64,000 nt of DNA from Onchocerca volvulus (Eukaryota; Nematoda; Chromadorea; Rhabditida; Onchocercidae): NCBI GenBank assembly GCA_000499405.2, contig HG738139.1, positions 814,564 to 878,563 of the forward strand, written 5' to 3'. Both the position numbers and the translations under genes were made by a program. Positions 48,509 through 60,700 of this stretch are shown here, piece by piece. Every line of letters starts with the position of its first letter. Within the stretch, counting starts at the first letter, position 1. The notes below the pieces were generated by a model that searched no databases, was not told where the DNA came from, and was given only the letters and a program-made list of their open reading frames with translations.

Positions 48509-51152
48509 ATGGGTTCTCGAGCCACATCACGAACTTTACTTTTCCGAAGTTTTACAAAATCATCCAGCGATGAAACGAAAGAGTCGGGTTCAGTCCCAAT
48601 CATGGTAATATATGTTCTATTATTTTGATTATAAGTATTATTTTTTTTACTTAAATCTAATTTTGGTATTGTCTTGTGTTGTAGTAATTTGGATTAACTG
48701 ATATGAATTCAATTTTCTCTACTAATAATTTACTAATTGAACATATATAATTCTATCGTAATAGTTCTCGGGAATATCCCTAAACTATTTTAAGCAATGT
48801 CAATTATAAATTAAATAATTATTAGAAATTTTAAAAGATTGTAAGAAAAAATAATTGAAAATTTATAGATATTTTAGTCATTTAAAAAATTTCTAAAAAA
48901 AAAAAAAAAAAAAAAAACTTAGGCCATGATAATCTATACTTCTGCAAATAGCGCTGAAAAAATAATTTAATTCTATGATTTATAGAAGCAATTATCTGCT
49001 GAAGAATTGAATCCAATACCAGATAGTACAGAAGTGGAACAAATTAGTGAAAGTGTTCCAGAACAAATGGACTTTGTAGTTGGCGAAGATACCGAACAGG
49101 TTGTTCACTTTTCCTTTATTCTTCAATTTTCAAATTTTAGAACTTAAAAATTTTTTCCAATTTATCAATTCTATTTTTTTTATTTTTTTTTATTTGTATT
49201 TTTAATGCACCAAATCCTTTGTTGTATGTTGTCATTTTGTATATTAAATGAAGTTATTTTTAAAATTATCTTAGTTATCCGATGTCACCGATCAAGAAAT
49301 ATATTTAACAAAATCTGCAGCAAAATCTGCCAGCAGTAGCAGTAGCTTGTCCATCTGGTTTGCTGTACGTTTTTCAGCAAAAGTTTATTGTCACAAACAT
49401 TTCAAATCTGATTTGTTTCGTTCTAATTTAAAAATGTTGTCAGTTGAGTGTTATTGAAATATGGTTGAGAATATTTTAAAAAGCTGGGTAGCAAGCTACC
49501 GTATTAAAACCGAATTCAATTATTCGTAGACTGGATTACGATATCTTAATAAATAATAATGATGTAAAATACGACTTTGAATTATGTTAAAAATAAAATA
49601 TAATAATTCCTCAAATTAATCATACTTTAGCGTATCTACCCGTTGATCAGGAATAGAAAAGTACGTTATCTAATGGTCGTCAATGTTATCTTGATGTTTT
49701 TCAATATTTTATTGCTTTTATTTGTGCTTGCACTTCTGTTGCATCAAATTATTCTTTCTTTACGGGTAAATAACCAATTTACCTATTTTTTTGTTTGATA
49801 TATTCCAATAGTATAAACCCAGTTGTACACTTACCTACCAGAACTGTCCATTCCTCTTTTGCAGATTAACCTTATCCTAATGATTCTTTACCTCGCCAAA
49901 TTGATGTAACTTATATTTGATAATGATAATGTTGTTTGAATTATTTCGAGGGAAATCGAAAAGAAAAATAGGATCAAAATTCTAAATCATATATAGATTT
50001 ACTCAAAAGCTAAAAGATTCATACTGACAGGAGAGAATAAATCAGGTTGTTTACTGAAAGCTTACCTTAAAAAGGAAGGATAGTATTACGTCATGTATTA
50101 TAGAAGATTCAATCTAAAAAGAGATGACAGTCTCACGTCAAAGCTAAAAGATTTCAAGCTGAAGAGAAAGAATTGTGTCACGTCATATGTAGAAAATTCA
50201 CGCTAAATAGGGTGGATAATTCATATCAGAGAGAAAATCTTTTATTTTTCTTTTTCTTTTTTTTTTTTTCTTTTAACAACAGTTAGTATGACATTATGAT
50301 GTTTATTTTCTTTTTTAAACACAATTATAATATTCTTTTTTAATTTATTTTTTTTTAATATAATGAAATTGCATTTTATTTTTTTTCTTTTTTGTTTTAA
50401 CATAATTATGCAAATTTTTGCTGGAACGATCATAATGGAAATGTTTTGCAATAAAAAATGAATAGACATTACAATGTATGCTTCAGATTTCGAACATTAC
50501 AAATAATCATCCGTCACCATGTATTTTTACGTACGGTGCTTGGTCAACTTGTTCTGCAAGTTGCTGGGATGGTTCATCAAATTATCCTCAAATGCAACGT
50601 TATGTGAATAAAAGTTCGATAGTGCAAGCACGTGGAGGTAATAAACCGGATTGTCCTAACGATTTGAGCAGTCGAGTGGATTTTGCACCTTGCAATACTT
50701 TCAGGTTATGATTTGATTTTTAGATCAATCAATCCAATATTTATGCTTATTAAAAGTATGTCTAATTAAACCTTTAAGTTTCATTCTTTCTGAAACTTTC
50801 CAATATATAATTAATTTCTATTTTTAAAGAAATATATCGTGTTAAAGGATGATCAGTTTAATCATTTGTTATGAAAAGTAAAAAAAAAAAAAAAACAATC
50901 AATCTAATTATGATAAAACGTTGATCTATCATCTTATTATCATTATCATCGGATATTTACAGATGTCCTACAAATTTATCACAGTATCCATTTACTCGTT
51001 GTTATTACAAGAATTCAATGAAAGAATCATCTGGTGGCTGTTACCGTATTCGTGATGTACCATTAGATGATCGCTTAATTTTGATGGATGTTGATTTGAC
51101 GCAAAATTGTTCAGACATCGAATGTAATCGCATCGAAAGATTCTTATTTTAA
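48509..51152 (+). CDS. Single-pass membrane protein with TSP1-like Cys module, paralog A
   Basis: Six exons: 48509-48604, 48986-49099, 49275-49364, 49631-49765, 50487-50704, 50963-51152; 280 residues. About 110 polar residues rich in Ser and Glu come first. Exon 4 then gives RNRKVRYLMVVNVILMFF and a leucine-rich span (about 112-141). The positive residues before the span and the long Cys-rich tail after it suggest a type II protein with an extracellular C terminus. The tail has WSTCSASC, a WxxCxxxC core as in thrombospondin type 1 repeats, then VNKSSIVQARGGNKPDCP, APCNT, CPTNLSQY and GGCYRIRDVPLDDRLILMD. Two N-glycosylation sequons (NIT, NKS) are present. Paralog B lies 1.3 kb downstream with the same exon plan. 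Function is unknown; membrane or cuticle-associated roles would be guesses. Exons and topology signals are seen; orientation is inferred. Confidence 0.82.
50007..50230. repeat. Degenerate ~46-bp minisatellite carrying ACGTCA motifs
   Basis: Four to five diverged units of about 46 bases, recognisable by GCTAAAAGATT/AGAAGATTCAA starts, lie in intron 4 of paralog A. Three of them carry ACGTCA at 50,088, 50,135 and 50,180, giving spacings of 47 and 45. Confidence 0.65.
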
Positions 51153-52484
51153 TTTATCAAAAATTTGTATATTGATTAAATTGTCTGGATTAAAATTAAA
51201 TTTCTGTCAAAAATATTGAAAGATGATCAATTTATTTGAGAATCTGTAATCAGAAAAAAAAGAGGAAAAAAATGATCAAATAAATTGAAAAATAAGGATA
51301 CCACTTGTGAATTTAAATTTACGCTTATTTTATTCAAATTAGATTAACTTTGATTTTGGAAATTAAGTTAATTAATTTCGTTCCACTTCATTTAATTTTA
51401 TTGAATATGAACAATTTAAATCATTTGAACTAAAATCCAGTTATTGGTGATAATACCTAATAGTTTTTTGTGGCATGATTAGGTTTATTTATTCCCGATA
51501 TTTTTTCAACATTATAACAAATTAAAATTAAGAATTTCAACCATATTATTTTCAAATTTCGCAAATTTAATATTCTTCAGAAATTAGGGAGACGAAATAA
51601 AGTTGTCATTGCTGCCAAAATTACGAAATGAACGATTTGTTAAAAATAAATTTTCGATCAAATTTGTTTTTCACTTCAATGATAACATCTCAGTGTATCA
51701 GCTTTATGGAAAATAGAAAAGAAATATTGAAAGCAAGAAAAATTTATTAAACACATTCATTGTCATAGATTAATGTTAAAAATTCAATGGGATAGTTGAC
51801 GCTGAAAGGAAAAAAAAAAAATGAAAAAAATATGAACACAGAAATTTCATTTCACAGTTCAAATCTGAAATTTGCATTGGAATGCTCTCGGCATACATTT
51901 GCAATTTGCGCGATCTACATTTTTTAGTAATTGTTAAAATAGGATATTTGAATTTTTATGCAATTTCCAAAAAGAAATCTATAAGAGATATGTAACCAAG
52001 AATATGTTTGCATATGTTAAATATCATATAATCATATTATTGAAGAGTAAGTTGAACAGTTGGAATAGATTATTGGGTAATTTTATACCACTTAAAAATA
52101 ACTTCATTATTTTAGCTAAATTATCAAAGTATGCAAATCGCCTTGTGAATCATGCAGCATTACAATAATGCATGCAGCATGCTTAACCTGCTATATAAAT
52201 ATTTGTAAAATGAAATTAACAAACAGTTGGCTTTTGTTTCAATCTTGTGTTCGATCGATTCTCACGTTGAGAAAAAAAAAATCAATTCTAGTTTGCACAT
52301 TCAGTTTGATAAATAGATTTTTGAAATTCTCTCTTGAAAATGGCTGCAACTTTCATTGAAAATTTATTTTTTCAACAATTACTTCGATTCCATTCATTAT
52401 TGACTTTTTACTTAAATTTCACTTAAATTACTTCATGTTGCATTCATATACTAAATATATAACGTCCCAGTTTAGAATAAAAAT
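51153..52484. other. Intergenic region between the tandem paralogs
   Basis: It is AT-rich and without a supported exon. It presumably holds the promoter of paralog B. The 63-codon frame at 52,168-52,359 has no splice or family support. Confidence 0.5.
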
Positions 52485-54713
52485 ATGACGGATTCACAAG
52501 TCTCAAGTTCACCTTCACGAACGCCAACTACAGGTTCGGACCAATTTTCTGGATCAAAAACCGGTTTTTCTTCTACGCCATCCAATCTACAGGTAACTTT
52601 TTATGTCCCATAATTACTGGTGTGAGAAAAAAAAAAGAGAAAATAGCGTTATGGAATCCTTCGAGATATTCAATAATGATTGTGTGCAAGATTGGTATGC
52701 GCTAAATTATCATTTGTATTATTTTAAATCAAACAATAATTGAGATCTAGAAAAAATTAAGTATTCAAAAACTGATGATGGAAATTTAGACAGAATCACC
52801 GTCATCGAAAGATATGCAAAGTCCGATACCGCTATCTACTGATATTGAACAGTTAAGCGAAGAAGCGCCAGATGTGTACAAAGTATCTGCCGGAGAAAAT
52901 ACGGAAGAGGTATCATTTCAGAATTTTGCCAATTCCAAGCATTCGAAGACATCTGATTCCATTTTCAAAGAAACATTCTATTTAGAATTCAGAAAAATTG
53001 AATAATTTTTAGAAGTAAACATTAAAATTGGAAAAATTTTTAGCTCATTCCTTTTGTTATAGCTTTCAGATATTAGCGAATTGGAAGCAACAGTTAGTAA
53101 ATCGTTGAAGTCCAGTCGACTTGCAACTTTATTTTTCGTTCGTTCATTCTGAATTGGAATTTTTTTTTGAAGATTTATTTTATAAAAATTAAAAGAAAAT
53201 TTGCGTTTTTCAATATGTACTTTGTAACTTCAGTAATACTATGATATTTGCAGCAAATTTCGCCATTTGTACGAAATAAAAAAGTTCGTATAATGCTAAT
53301 AGTTAATGTTATCGCCGTAATTATCAACATGCTCCTGTTATTTGCCTTAATCACATTTATCATTTGGAACATTATGCTTAACATTTACGTAAGTATACCA
53401 TTTTCATATCACTAAGTCTTACATCGCTCATTAAGTATCATGTCCATTTGCTTACAATGGTTAGCAGTTTTATTTTGCCTTTTTTTAAAATACTTCTCTT
53501 AAGACATATCATTTTTAAAAATATTTTCATCATTTTTGAAATTTCATTGGAAAAATCATTTTTTATAATCTGTAGTTGATAAAATTTCTTTATTTCAAGA
53601 TAAATCTAATTTCGAATGTTAGTTATTTCTGTACATTCTTTTTTGCACTGACAATCTTTCATTTCAATTTGTTCGTATTATCTTTTCTTCTTACCAGTAA
53701 AATATTAAAGATTTTAATTGAAGAAGTTTATTATCAATTTGATACATCTTTTCTATCCCTTGCTTCAATATCATATGCTATTAAGCATGAAATAGAATCA
53801 TATAAAGATAGTAGTAATACTTTTTAGAAGTAGATAATATCATATGATATCTATTAAATTTTAATTAAATTTAATTTAAACAAAATATTGTAGACGCGAA
53901 ATGCTACAGGAATGATGAAATTTCCATGCCTTTTTTCATACCTTGAATGGTCTGAATGTTCATCTACGTGTCGAATTTCCGGCAATGATTATCCGCGACG
54001 TATTCGTAAAGTGAACAAAAGTTCCATTATACAAGCTCGAGGTGGTGGAAAACCGGAATGTCCCGAAAATTTAGCTGATCATATTGATAGTGCACCATGC
54101 AATACATATCTGTTAGTGAAAGAAGATATTGTTGAACAATGAACGAAGAATAATTAACTGATACTATTGCAATATTTTTTCGGCCTTTATTGAGAGAGAA
54201 AATTTTTGGAACTTTTATACATATATATTTATTAATAAAATAAGAGAAATGACAGATACTTCTAAGTTTTAATGTCATGAAATAATTTGAAATAAATTAC
54301 ACAAATCATGCTTATTTAGACTTATTTAAGCTGCTCATTTGGGCTTATCTTATCCATACGCATATTGATCCAATTAATAGTATTTTGAATTTAGAATTTT
54401 TAATTAGTATTTGCTGACATTATTAAGCGTAAAATTTATGCAATACAGAATGACTAAACTAATTATATTTTCATACAGTTGATTAATTAAATTTTTGATT
54501 AAAAAAGAGGGATGCATAAATGAAAATATTTTCAGATGTCCAACAAAGCTATCAGAATATAATTTCACCGAAAACTGTTATTACAATGATGCAAATTTAC
54601 GAGATCAAGGTGGATGCTATAAGATTCGGGATGTACCATTGGATGATCGACTTATTCTTATTGATACTTACTTGACTCAAAAATGTAATTGTTTGAATGT
54701 CCGTCATATTTAA
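52485..54713 (+). CDS. Single-pass membrane protein with TSP1-like Cys module, paralog B
   Basis: Six exons: 52485-52592, 52790-52909, 53063-53137, 53254-53388, 53894-54111, 54536-54713; 277 residues. Exons 4 and 5 have exactly the same lengths (135 and 218 nt) and phases as in paralog A, so the pair arose by tandem duplication. The N-terminal region is Ser/Thr/Pro-rich. Exon 4 gives VRNKKVRIMLIVNVIAVIIN and the span (about 113-142). The tail has WSECSSTC, DYPRRIRKVNKSSIIQARGG, KPECP, APCNT, CPTKLSEY and GGCYKIRDVPLDDRLILIDT. NAT, NKS and NFT are candidate glycosylation sites. The two tails are much more alike than the N-terminal parts, which points to selection on the extracellular module. 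I do not recognise a named family. Confidence 0.82.
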
Positions 54714-54853
54714 TGCATTATTGAACGATGATTTTAAAAATGTCAATTCTTCCAGTTGTAAATCAATATTATTTGTTAGCTTTCTTCAATGATAAACTTC
54801 TTCAATTGGGTCATTTGTCTATTATCTGCAAAGATTGCTGACTTAATTATACA

Positions 54854-54859
54854 AATAAA
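54854..54859 (+). other. Polyadenylation signal AATAAA of paralog B
   Basis: It lies about 140 bases after the stop codon of paralog B. Further AATAAA-like words nearby (around 54,235 and 54,870) make the exact site uncertain. Confidence 0.45.
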
Positions 54860-54902
54860 AAGTTTGTATAAATAAAAATGTAAACGTTCGTTGTTACCAA
54901 TC

Positions 54903-54972
54903 TTGAATCCTCAAAAGTTCACTGACTGCTTTGAAAATTTGACAGAACGCTGCATTTGAATAGTTGCATATA
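54903..54972 (+). repeat. Helitron-associated dispersed repeat, copy D
   Basis: It matches copy A closely over CACTGACTGCTTTGAAAATT and TGACAGAACGCTGCATTTGAA. Confidence 0.72.
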
Positions 54973-55081
54973 TCTCCATAGGTAAATATCACATCTTTGA
55001 CAGATAAAAACATACCTTTTTTGATAAAAATTAAATAAAAATTGCTAGATCTTAAATTAGATTTGTTTATTGTTAGAAATC

Positions 55082-55172
55082 TTAAATCTCCGAAAATTCT
55101 TCATCGATTGTTTCGAAATTTTGGCACAACGTTGTACTTGAATAGATGGGTGTTTTTATATATCTATACACC
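55082..55172 (+). repeat. Helitron-associated dispersed repeat, copy E
   Basis: It shares TTAAATCTCCGA, TTTCGAAATTTTGGCACAAC, TTGAATAGATGG and GTGTTTTTATATA with the other copies. It follows copy D by about 110 bases in the same orientation, as B follows A. Confidence 0.75.
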
Positions 55173-55231
55173 TACTATTATATAAATGTCATACCTGAAA
55201 TAGGTAAAAATATGCTTTTTTTGTTAATTTT

Positions 55232-55345
55232 CTCTCCCCCTCTCTCTGTCTCCTGCTCTTCTCCTCCTTTATCGTTTTTCTGATGTTACCTTTTTTTTGC
55301 TCTTGTCACCCTCCTTCCTCCTATATATGTTTACCTTTTTACTCC
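55232..55345. repeat. Pyrimidine-rich tract
   Basis: About 110 bases of almost pure C/T on the top strand (CTCTCCCCCTCTCTCTGTCT and similar) stand out from the AT-rich surroundings. Confidence 0.8.
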
Positions 55346-55779
55346 CTTTTTCCATATTATTCCCTCATTATTCATGATGAAAAGGTCGAACAGTGGGAAG
55401 TTGTTGGCGAAATCAAAGGATGCATTCATTGTAAATGAAGCTAAACAGCAAGACACCTTTGAAACCAAGTGCATGTTATGTTATGTTGTTGTTTGTTTTT
55501 CGAATAACATAATAATTAAATTTGTTTTGTTTGAACATGTTTACCGCCAAAACGTTCCGATTTACAAATAAACAAAGTGAGGTCAATCAATTATAAAGCG
55601 ACACATTATAGATCAGGTAAGAGGAAGGAGTTCCGGAAGGATTTAAAAGATCGGGATTTGGAGCTGAAATCAATTTTAGTCACACAATTTGCAAGAATTG
55701 AAATACAACTTCAAGTTCAGTTATAAGTCAATTGCTGAGGACAGTTCGACGGCAGCAGAAGCCACAGTTCAATAATTCA

Positions 55780-55935
55780 AGCAACAATTCACTATGATAG
55801 GCAGATTGTACAACCGCCGCATTCCAATCAGGATGAGTGCTTTTTTCTTCGCATGCTGTTGGTAAATCTGCTCGATCCAATACCTTTCCAGCAATTGAGC
55901 ATTGTCAACGGATTACACATGTCACTTTGCTGTGA
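55780..55935 (+). mobile_element. Helitron remnant: segment in front of the helicase domain
   Basis: From 55,838 the translation reads CFFLRMLLVNLLDPIPFQQ and, a little later, VNGLHMSL, the pattern found between the Rep and helicase parts of animal Helitron proteins; IGRLYN and HSNQDE precede it across a frameshift. It is a short dead fragment, about 0.7 kb downstream of repeat copies D and E. Confidence 0.72.
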
Positions 55936-57763
55936 CAAGTCGTAACTGTCCAGCTAGTCGTAAATATTATATTCACTCATCACGACCAACTTAATTAGAT
56001 TCTAGAATTTGAACCATATTTTGAGATGTTAGCTTTTTAATGTTAGCATTCTAATAAATAGTTAATGTTATATGTATTGATGATGCGTGTTAATCTTTTT
56101 ACGAGATATATTTCGAATTCTAAAAATGTCAATATTTAAAGGTCATACAATTCCATATCAGGAATCAACACTGTTACACTAAAGTGAAATTAAAATGTCG
56201 AAAAACATTTTGATGCCATCCAATGATATAAATTCACACTTCAATGCACAAATCAAAGTGTTATACATAATTCTATCATGTATATCATAATTTATTCGGA
56301 GATTCGGAAAAATTATTGTTAGTAAAGAGCCACATTATACTATCTGTTGCTTTGCTAACATTTTCGATCTTCCGAATGTCTTCGTTTCATCTCATCCATG
56401 ATCATCCATACTACAATTTCCGATCAATTGCCTTTTATTACTACTGTGTCGAAAAAATTTTTTTCCCGTATGACTTTAAATTCGGTAGCATAGTGTATCT
56501 AACTAATTTTGATGGTTCAATTTAGGTTTCTCTATCATTAAAATACGGTGGCATACCGTATTCAAGTGGCTCTGGTAATGTAAGTTAATATGACTGTACC
56601 ATTACATATTATTGTTAGAAAAGTTCTGTACACTGGCTTTTAGACCTAATCAAAGTTATTTGCTGTCGATAATTTAACTACGGTGCTCTCTAAATATTAT
56701 TTTAATTGTCTATTTTATGCAAAATTCATAATGGAACAAATGATAAATACTGTACCTTTCTCTGTTCTATGAGTAACAAATACTGTACTGTTTTCTAAAG
56801 TTTAAAGAAAATTCTCACTCCAATAGCATCCATCAAGTGATTTTCGCCATAACAACTACACGATATAAATCTTTCATTTGATTTGAATGCTATCGCAGCA
56901 TTTTATATCAAATAGTTTTATTGTATCCACGAGTCTAAACATATGTCATTTTGGTGGGAAATTTGAATATTGCATAATTAATGATAAACTGCTTTGAACT
57001 TTGCAGAATTATATAAGCAATCCTTTTGTATAGTGTGCCAAATTCAAATATCGCAGAATCATACTGTCATGGTGCTTCGGAATCAGCAGAATCTACAGTT
57101 CCAGAGCTATTTATATCTTAGTTAAATGTTTCTCAGTCGATGTAATCCTCAATTTTGCACATCGGTCCACAGAGCTTACGAGCGAGTCTTTTGAAATTTT
57201 AGCGCCAATATTTCTCTTTAGGTATTTGTTTAATTGGGTTTATTGCAATTGGTAAGAAGTGAGGAAGCCATTTGTTCAGCTACTTTATTCGATCATTCTT
57301 TTCTGCTATCATTCGATTGGTCAGTCGCTGAAAGAAAGGAATTTGAGAATTAATCGACATCGATGGTTGCTGGATTTTTTGAATCACTGCCATCTTTCGT
57401 CAAGTAAATTATTACGTATATATTTGTTTCTTTTTCGTACTTTTTTCCATTATTTTCAATGTTTCTTTAATTATTAATTAGCTCTCAATTTTCAATTAAA
57501 ACAATGTTTGATCAGCTTTTTTATTTTAAATTATTAATAGTTTTTAATTTTTAACCAAATAATTTTCAGTCAATTTTTGAGTGATTTCAGTTTTCATCTT
57601 CAATCAGCTGTTGAATGTATTCTTAATTAATTATAAATAGCAGATGTGCCAGACATAGATTTTGTAGTTATGATAAAAGAAAGTCATTGATTAAATTATT
57701 AATGAAAATTTGAATTTGAGAAACTAAATTCTAAAAAGTGTCATTTAGCTGGCGTAATTTCAG

Positions 57764-60700
57764 AACGTTATCAGAAACGAAACAATTGGATTACGTTTTG
57801 AAGTATGTTGCAAATGTTTGAATTGTTATCATCTTGATTTTGGATTGCGTAACTGGAGTATAGTTACACATTTTAAATTCATAACATTATCATTGTGAAG
57901 AGATGACACTACTTGGGGTCGCATAATTCTTTGCATTTCTTCAATTTTAGCCAATTAAAATGGATGGAGGAAAATTTCGAAGGTGATGAAAATCATCATC
58001 GTTTACGAAAAGCCGCTATGGAAACTGTATTGCGATATTCCGTGGAAAGTAATCCCTTCTATAATGATGAACGTCTATTATACGTTTTCTGCATTGTTGT
58101 AAGTCATTACAATTTAAGTACAGTTGATAGTTTATTCGATGTAATAATTGATATACATAATAAGTGATTTTTCTGTTGTAGTTAACTTAGTATTTAGCTT
58201 TAAGAAACGATACGGTGGGACTATGTCATTTGTAGAAGAAGATTCAAGTAAATTCATTAGTTGAATGACTTAAGAGTATTAAATAAATGAATAAGACATT
58301 TTCGCTGATATGCTCTATATTATAATATTATCATTTTATCAAATATATCAGTTCCAACCTAATTATTTTAATTGTTTGCAAAAATGACTTCATTTTTGCT
58401 AAAAATTTTCTTGGAACTGCTTCAAATGCCTTTTGCAAAGTTGAATTTAGGGTAAATTAAGTCGCACAATGGGAATGAAGTCAGTGATGGAAGAGTTGCA
58501 CAATCGAAAGCAATTTTATGAACTGGCAGAATTTTATGTCAAATGGGGAGAGGTAAAGGAATAATTTTTTTAAATTATACTAAAATAAATTTTATTTTAT
58601 TGAAGTTTAAGAGATATTCATTTCAGATTTTTGCGGAAGAAAAAAACAAGAAGCGTTTTAACGAAATATGGAATGAAGCTATAAAAGCGAATGCTAAGCC
58701 TATATCACGAGTTGATGAAGCTTTTAGGTATTGTTTTATAACTGAGCATGGATTTTTAATGTAGTATCATATAAATGCGATGCAGTACGCGATGATTTAT
58801 CATTCCGTAATACATATATAATAGTTAAGAATTAGTTGCCATAATTTTCTGACCTTATTTAATTGTGTCATTTATGAAATCGTCATCTTTTCTGCTTACT
58901 CGTTCATTGCAATACTTCTGCTATACCGTATTTGTAAGTGAATTTTCTCAAAAAAACTTGATGATCGATTTATCTTTAAGACTTTATATCAACATCTACT
59001 GTATTTTGGTTTAGCAATCATAATGTGATTGCAATAAAATTTCAGAGCTATGCTTTATCAGTATTTCGAAATGGATGATGAGATGACTGTAAATCTCTTC
59101 AGGAAACCTGGTATTTTTTTTAGATGTTTTCAAATGAATGTTTTTGCAATTTTTATTTCTTGTGAAATTTAGTTTAATGATGCACTTTTTAGATCCTTCG
59201 AAAGATTCGCGAATGGTATTCAGAGATGTTGAGTCAACATCGTAAGTTTGTTTTTTTCTTTTTCTTTTTTTTTTTTTTTTTTCACATTTTTGTAGGAACA
59301 TAGAAGAAATTAATTTTTTTCATGTGAGTTTCAAATTTTAGCCTGGAACAGAAACCGCCTGAAAATGTTAAGCTCTCGACACAACTAAGTCATCCTTATA
59401 AAGTAAAAAGCTATATGAAAATAATTGATGAGCAACAATCAATTGAGGAAATGTTTGCAGAAACAAGGAATTATGCTATTCAATCAGATAAACGTAGGTT
59501 GGTGATTTCGAAAAAAAGTTTCTGCGACAAATTATTCTTGCTGTCAATATGAAATAGTAAAAAAAATGTTTGAAATTGAAAGAGATAGCTGTCGGATATA
59601 TCGAAAGAATTTATATTTGCATTGTGATATAGGAGAGCAATGAGGTAATGAAATGTCCCGATACATTTAAAAATTTTGAAATATCAATTATTGCTTGTCA
59701 TTAGCAAAGAATTAGATGTTCCAGCAGAATGTCAATTTCAAAGCTATCAGCTATAAGCGAAGAACGAAGTGGCTGTGCCAGTGGCTCCTCGATGAATCCA
59801 TCTCACAATATAGAATTGGTAAAGTCAATGCAGCCGTCAGCAGGTGATGGGGTTGATGATCAGTTTCTGTTAGCCAGTACTGCTGTTGCTGAAAATGACA
59901 TTCTCGTGGAAACAGATGTCCTTACCGATAAGCCTGGTAAGTTCTTTGAACAAAAGATTCAACAGTTATCTGTTTCTCGATGTTTCAAAAAGATTAATAC
60001 TTGCAGAATGTCCACAATCCTCGCACTTCACACTCCATGGTACTTCGTTTACGGAAAAATTTTTGAGTAAGGCGATGCGTGATTTTTCAAGCACAGTACC
60101 AGTTCCACCGCCGCGTTCAGGTATGCATTTACAGTATGGTAATTTTTATTCTGCAAATCTTTTGATCAGTATACGCTGAATCCTGATTATGAAACCAGTG
60201 ATTAGTAGTCAAATGATAATCAGATTTGAGCGGCAATTTATATTGCATTACTATTTTTAAAATAATCATTATGTATATATATAAATTTAACAACTTAATT
60301 TTGTTCAGTTCATCACGAAACAGACGAAACGACAGTGTTACAAGAAACAATCTTAAATGAAAGTGAACAGGCTCATCTTCCTCCTGTTTCAAAAAAAACA
60401 AAATTTGAAGTGATTTTTGCAATATTTCTTTTTTTTTTCTTTTTTTTTGGATCAGTTTATTTTTTCAAACGCTATGAAAATTTAATTCTTTTCATTTCGT
60501 TTCTATATAGGTTTATGTGGAAGAAACTGAATCAGCAAAGCAAAGTCCACCGTTTACTGTTTATAGTGATGAGAATATTTTGCCATCTTCAATTGTTATG
60601 GAAAAAAGGTTCATATTTTGTCTTCAATTCATGCAATATAAAAATATTTGCATATATATCTACAAGGAAATATTGCAGAATAAGCACGGAGATGGATTTG

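Larger units (their letters stand above)
54714..57763. other. Non-coding interval with Helitron debris, upstream of bub-1
   Basis: The left half (54,900-55,980) carries dispersed-repeat copies D and E, a pyrimidine-rich tract and a Helitron fragment. The right half (56,000-57,760) is AT-rich; it should contain the first exon or exons and the promoter of bub-1, which I could not locate. An AATAAA at 54,854 probably serves paralog B. Confidence 0.5.

Noticed and set aside
55374..55571. 65-codon frame starting MMKRSNSGKLL
   Set aside because: It lies among Helitron debris, has no splice signals and no recognisable domain.
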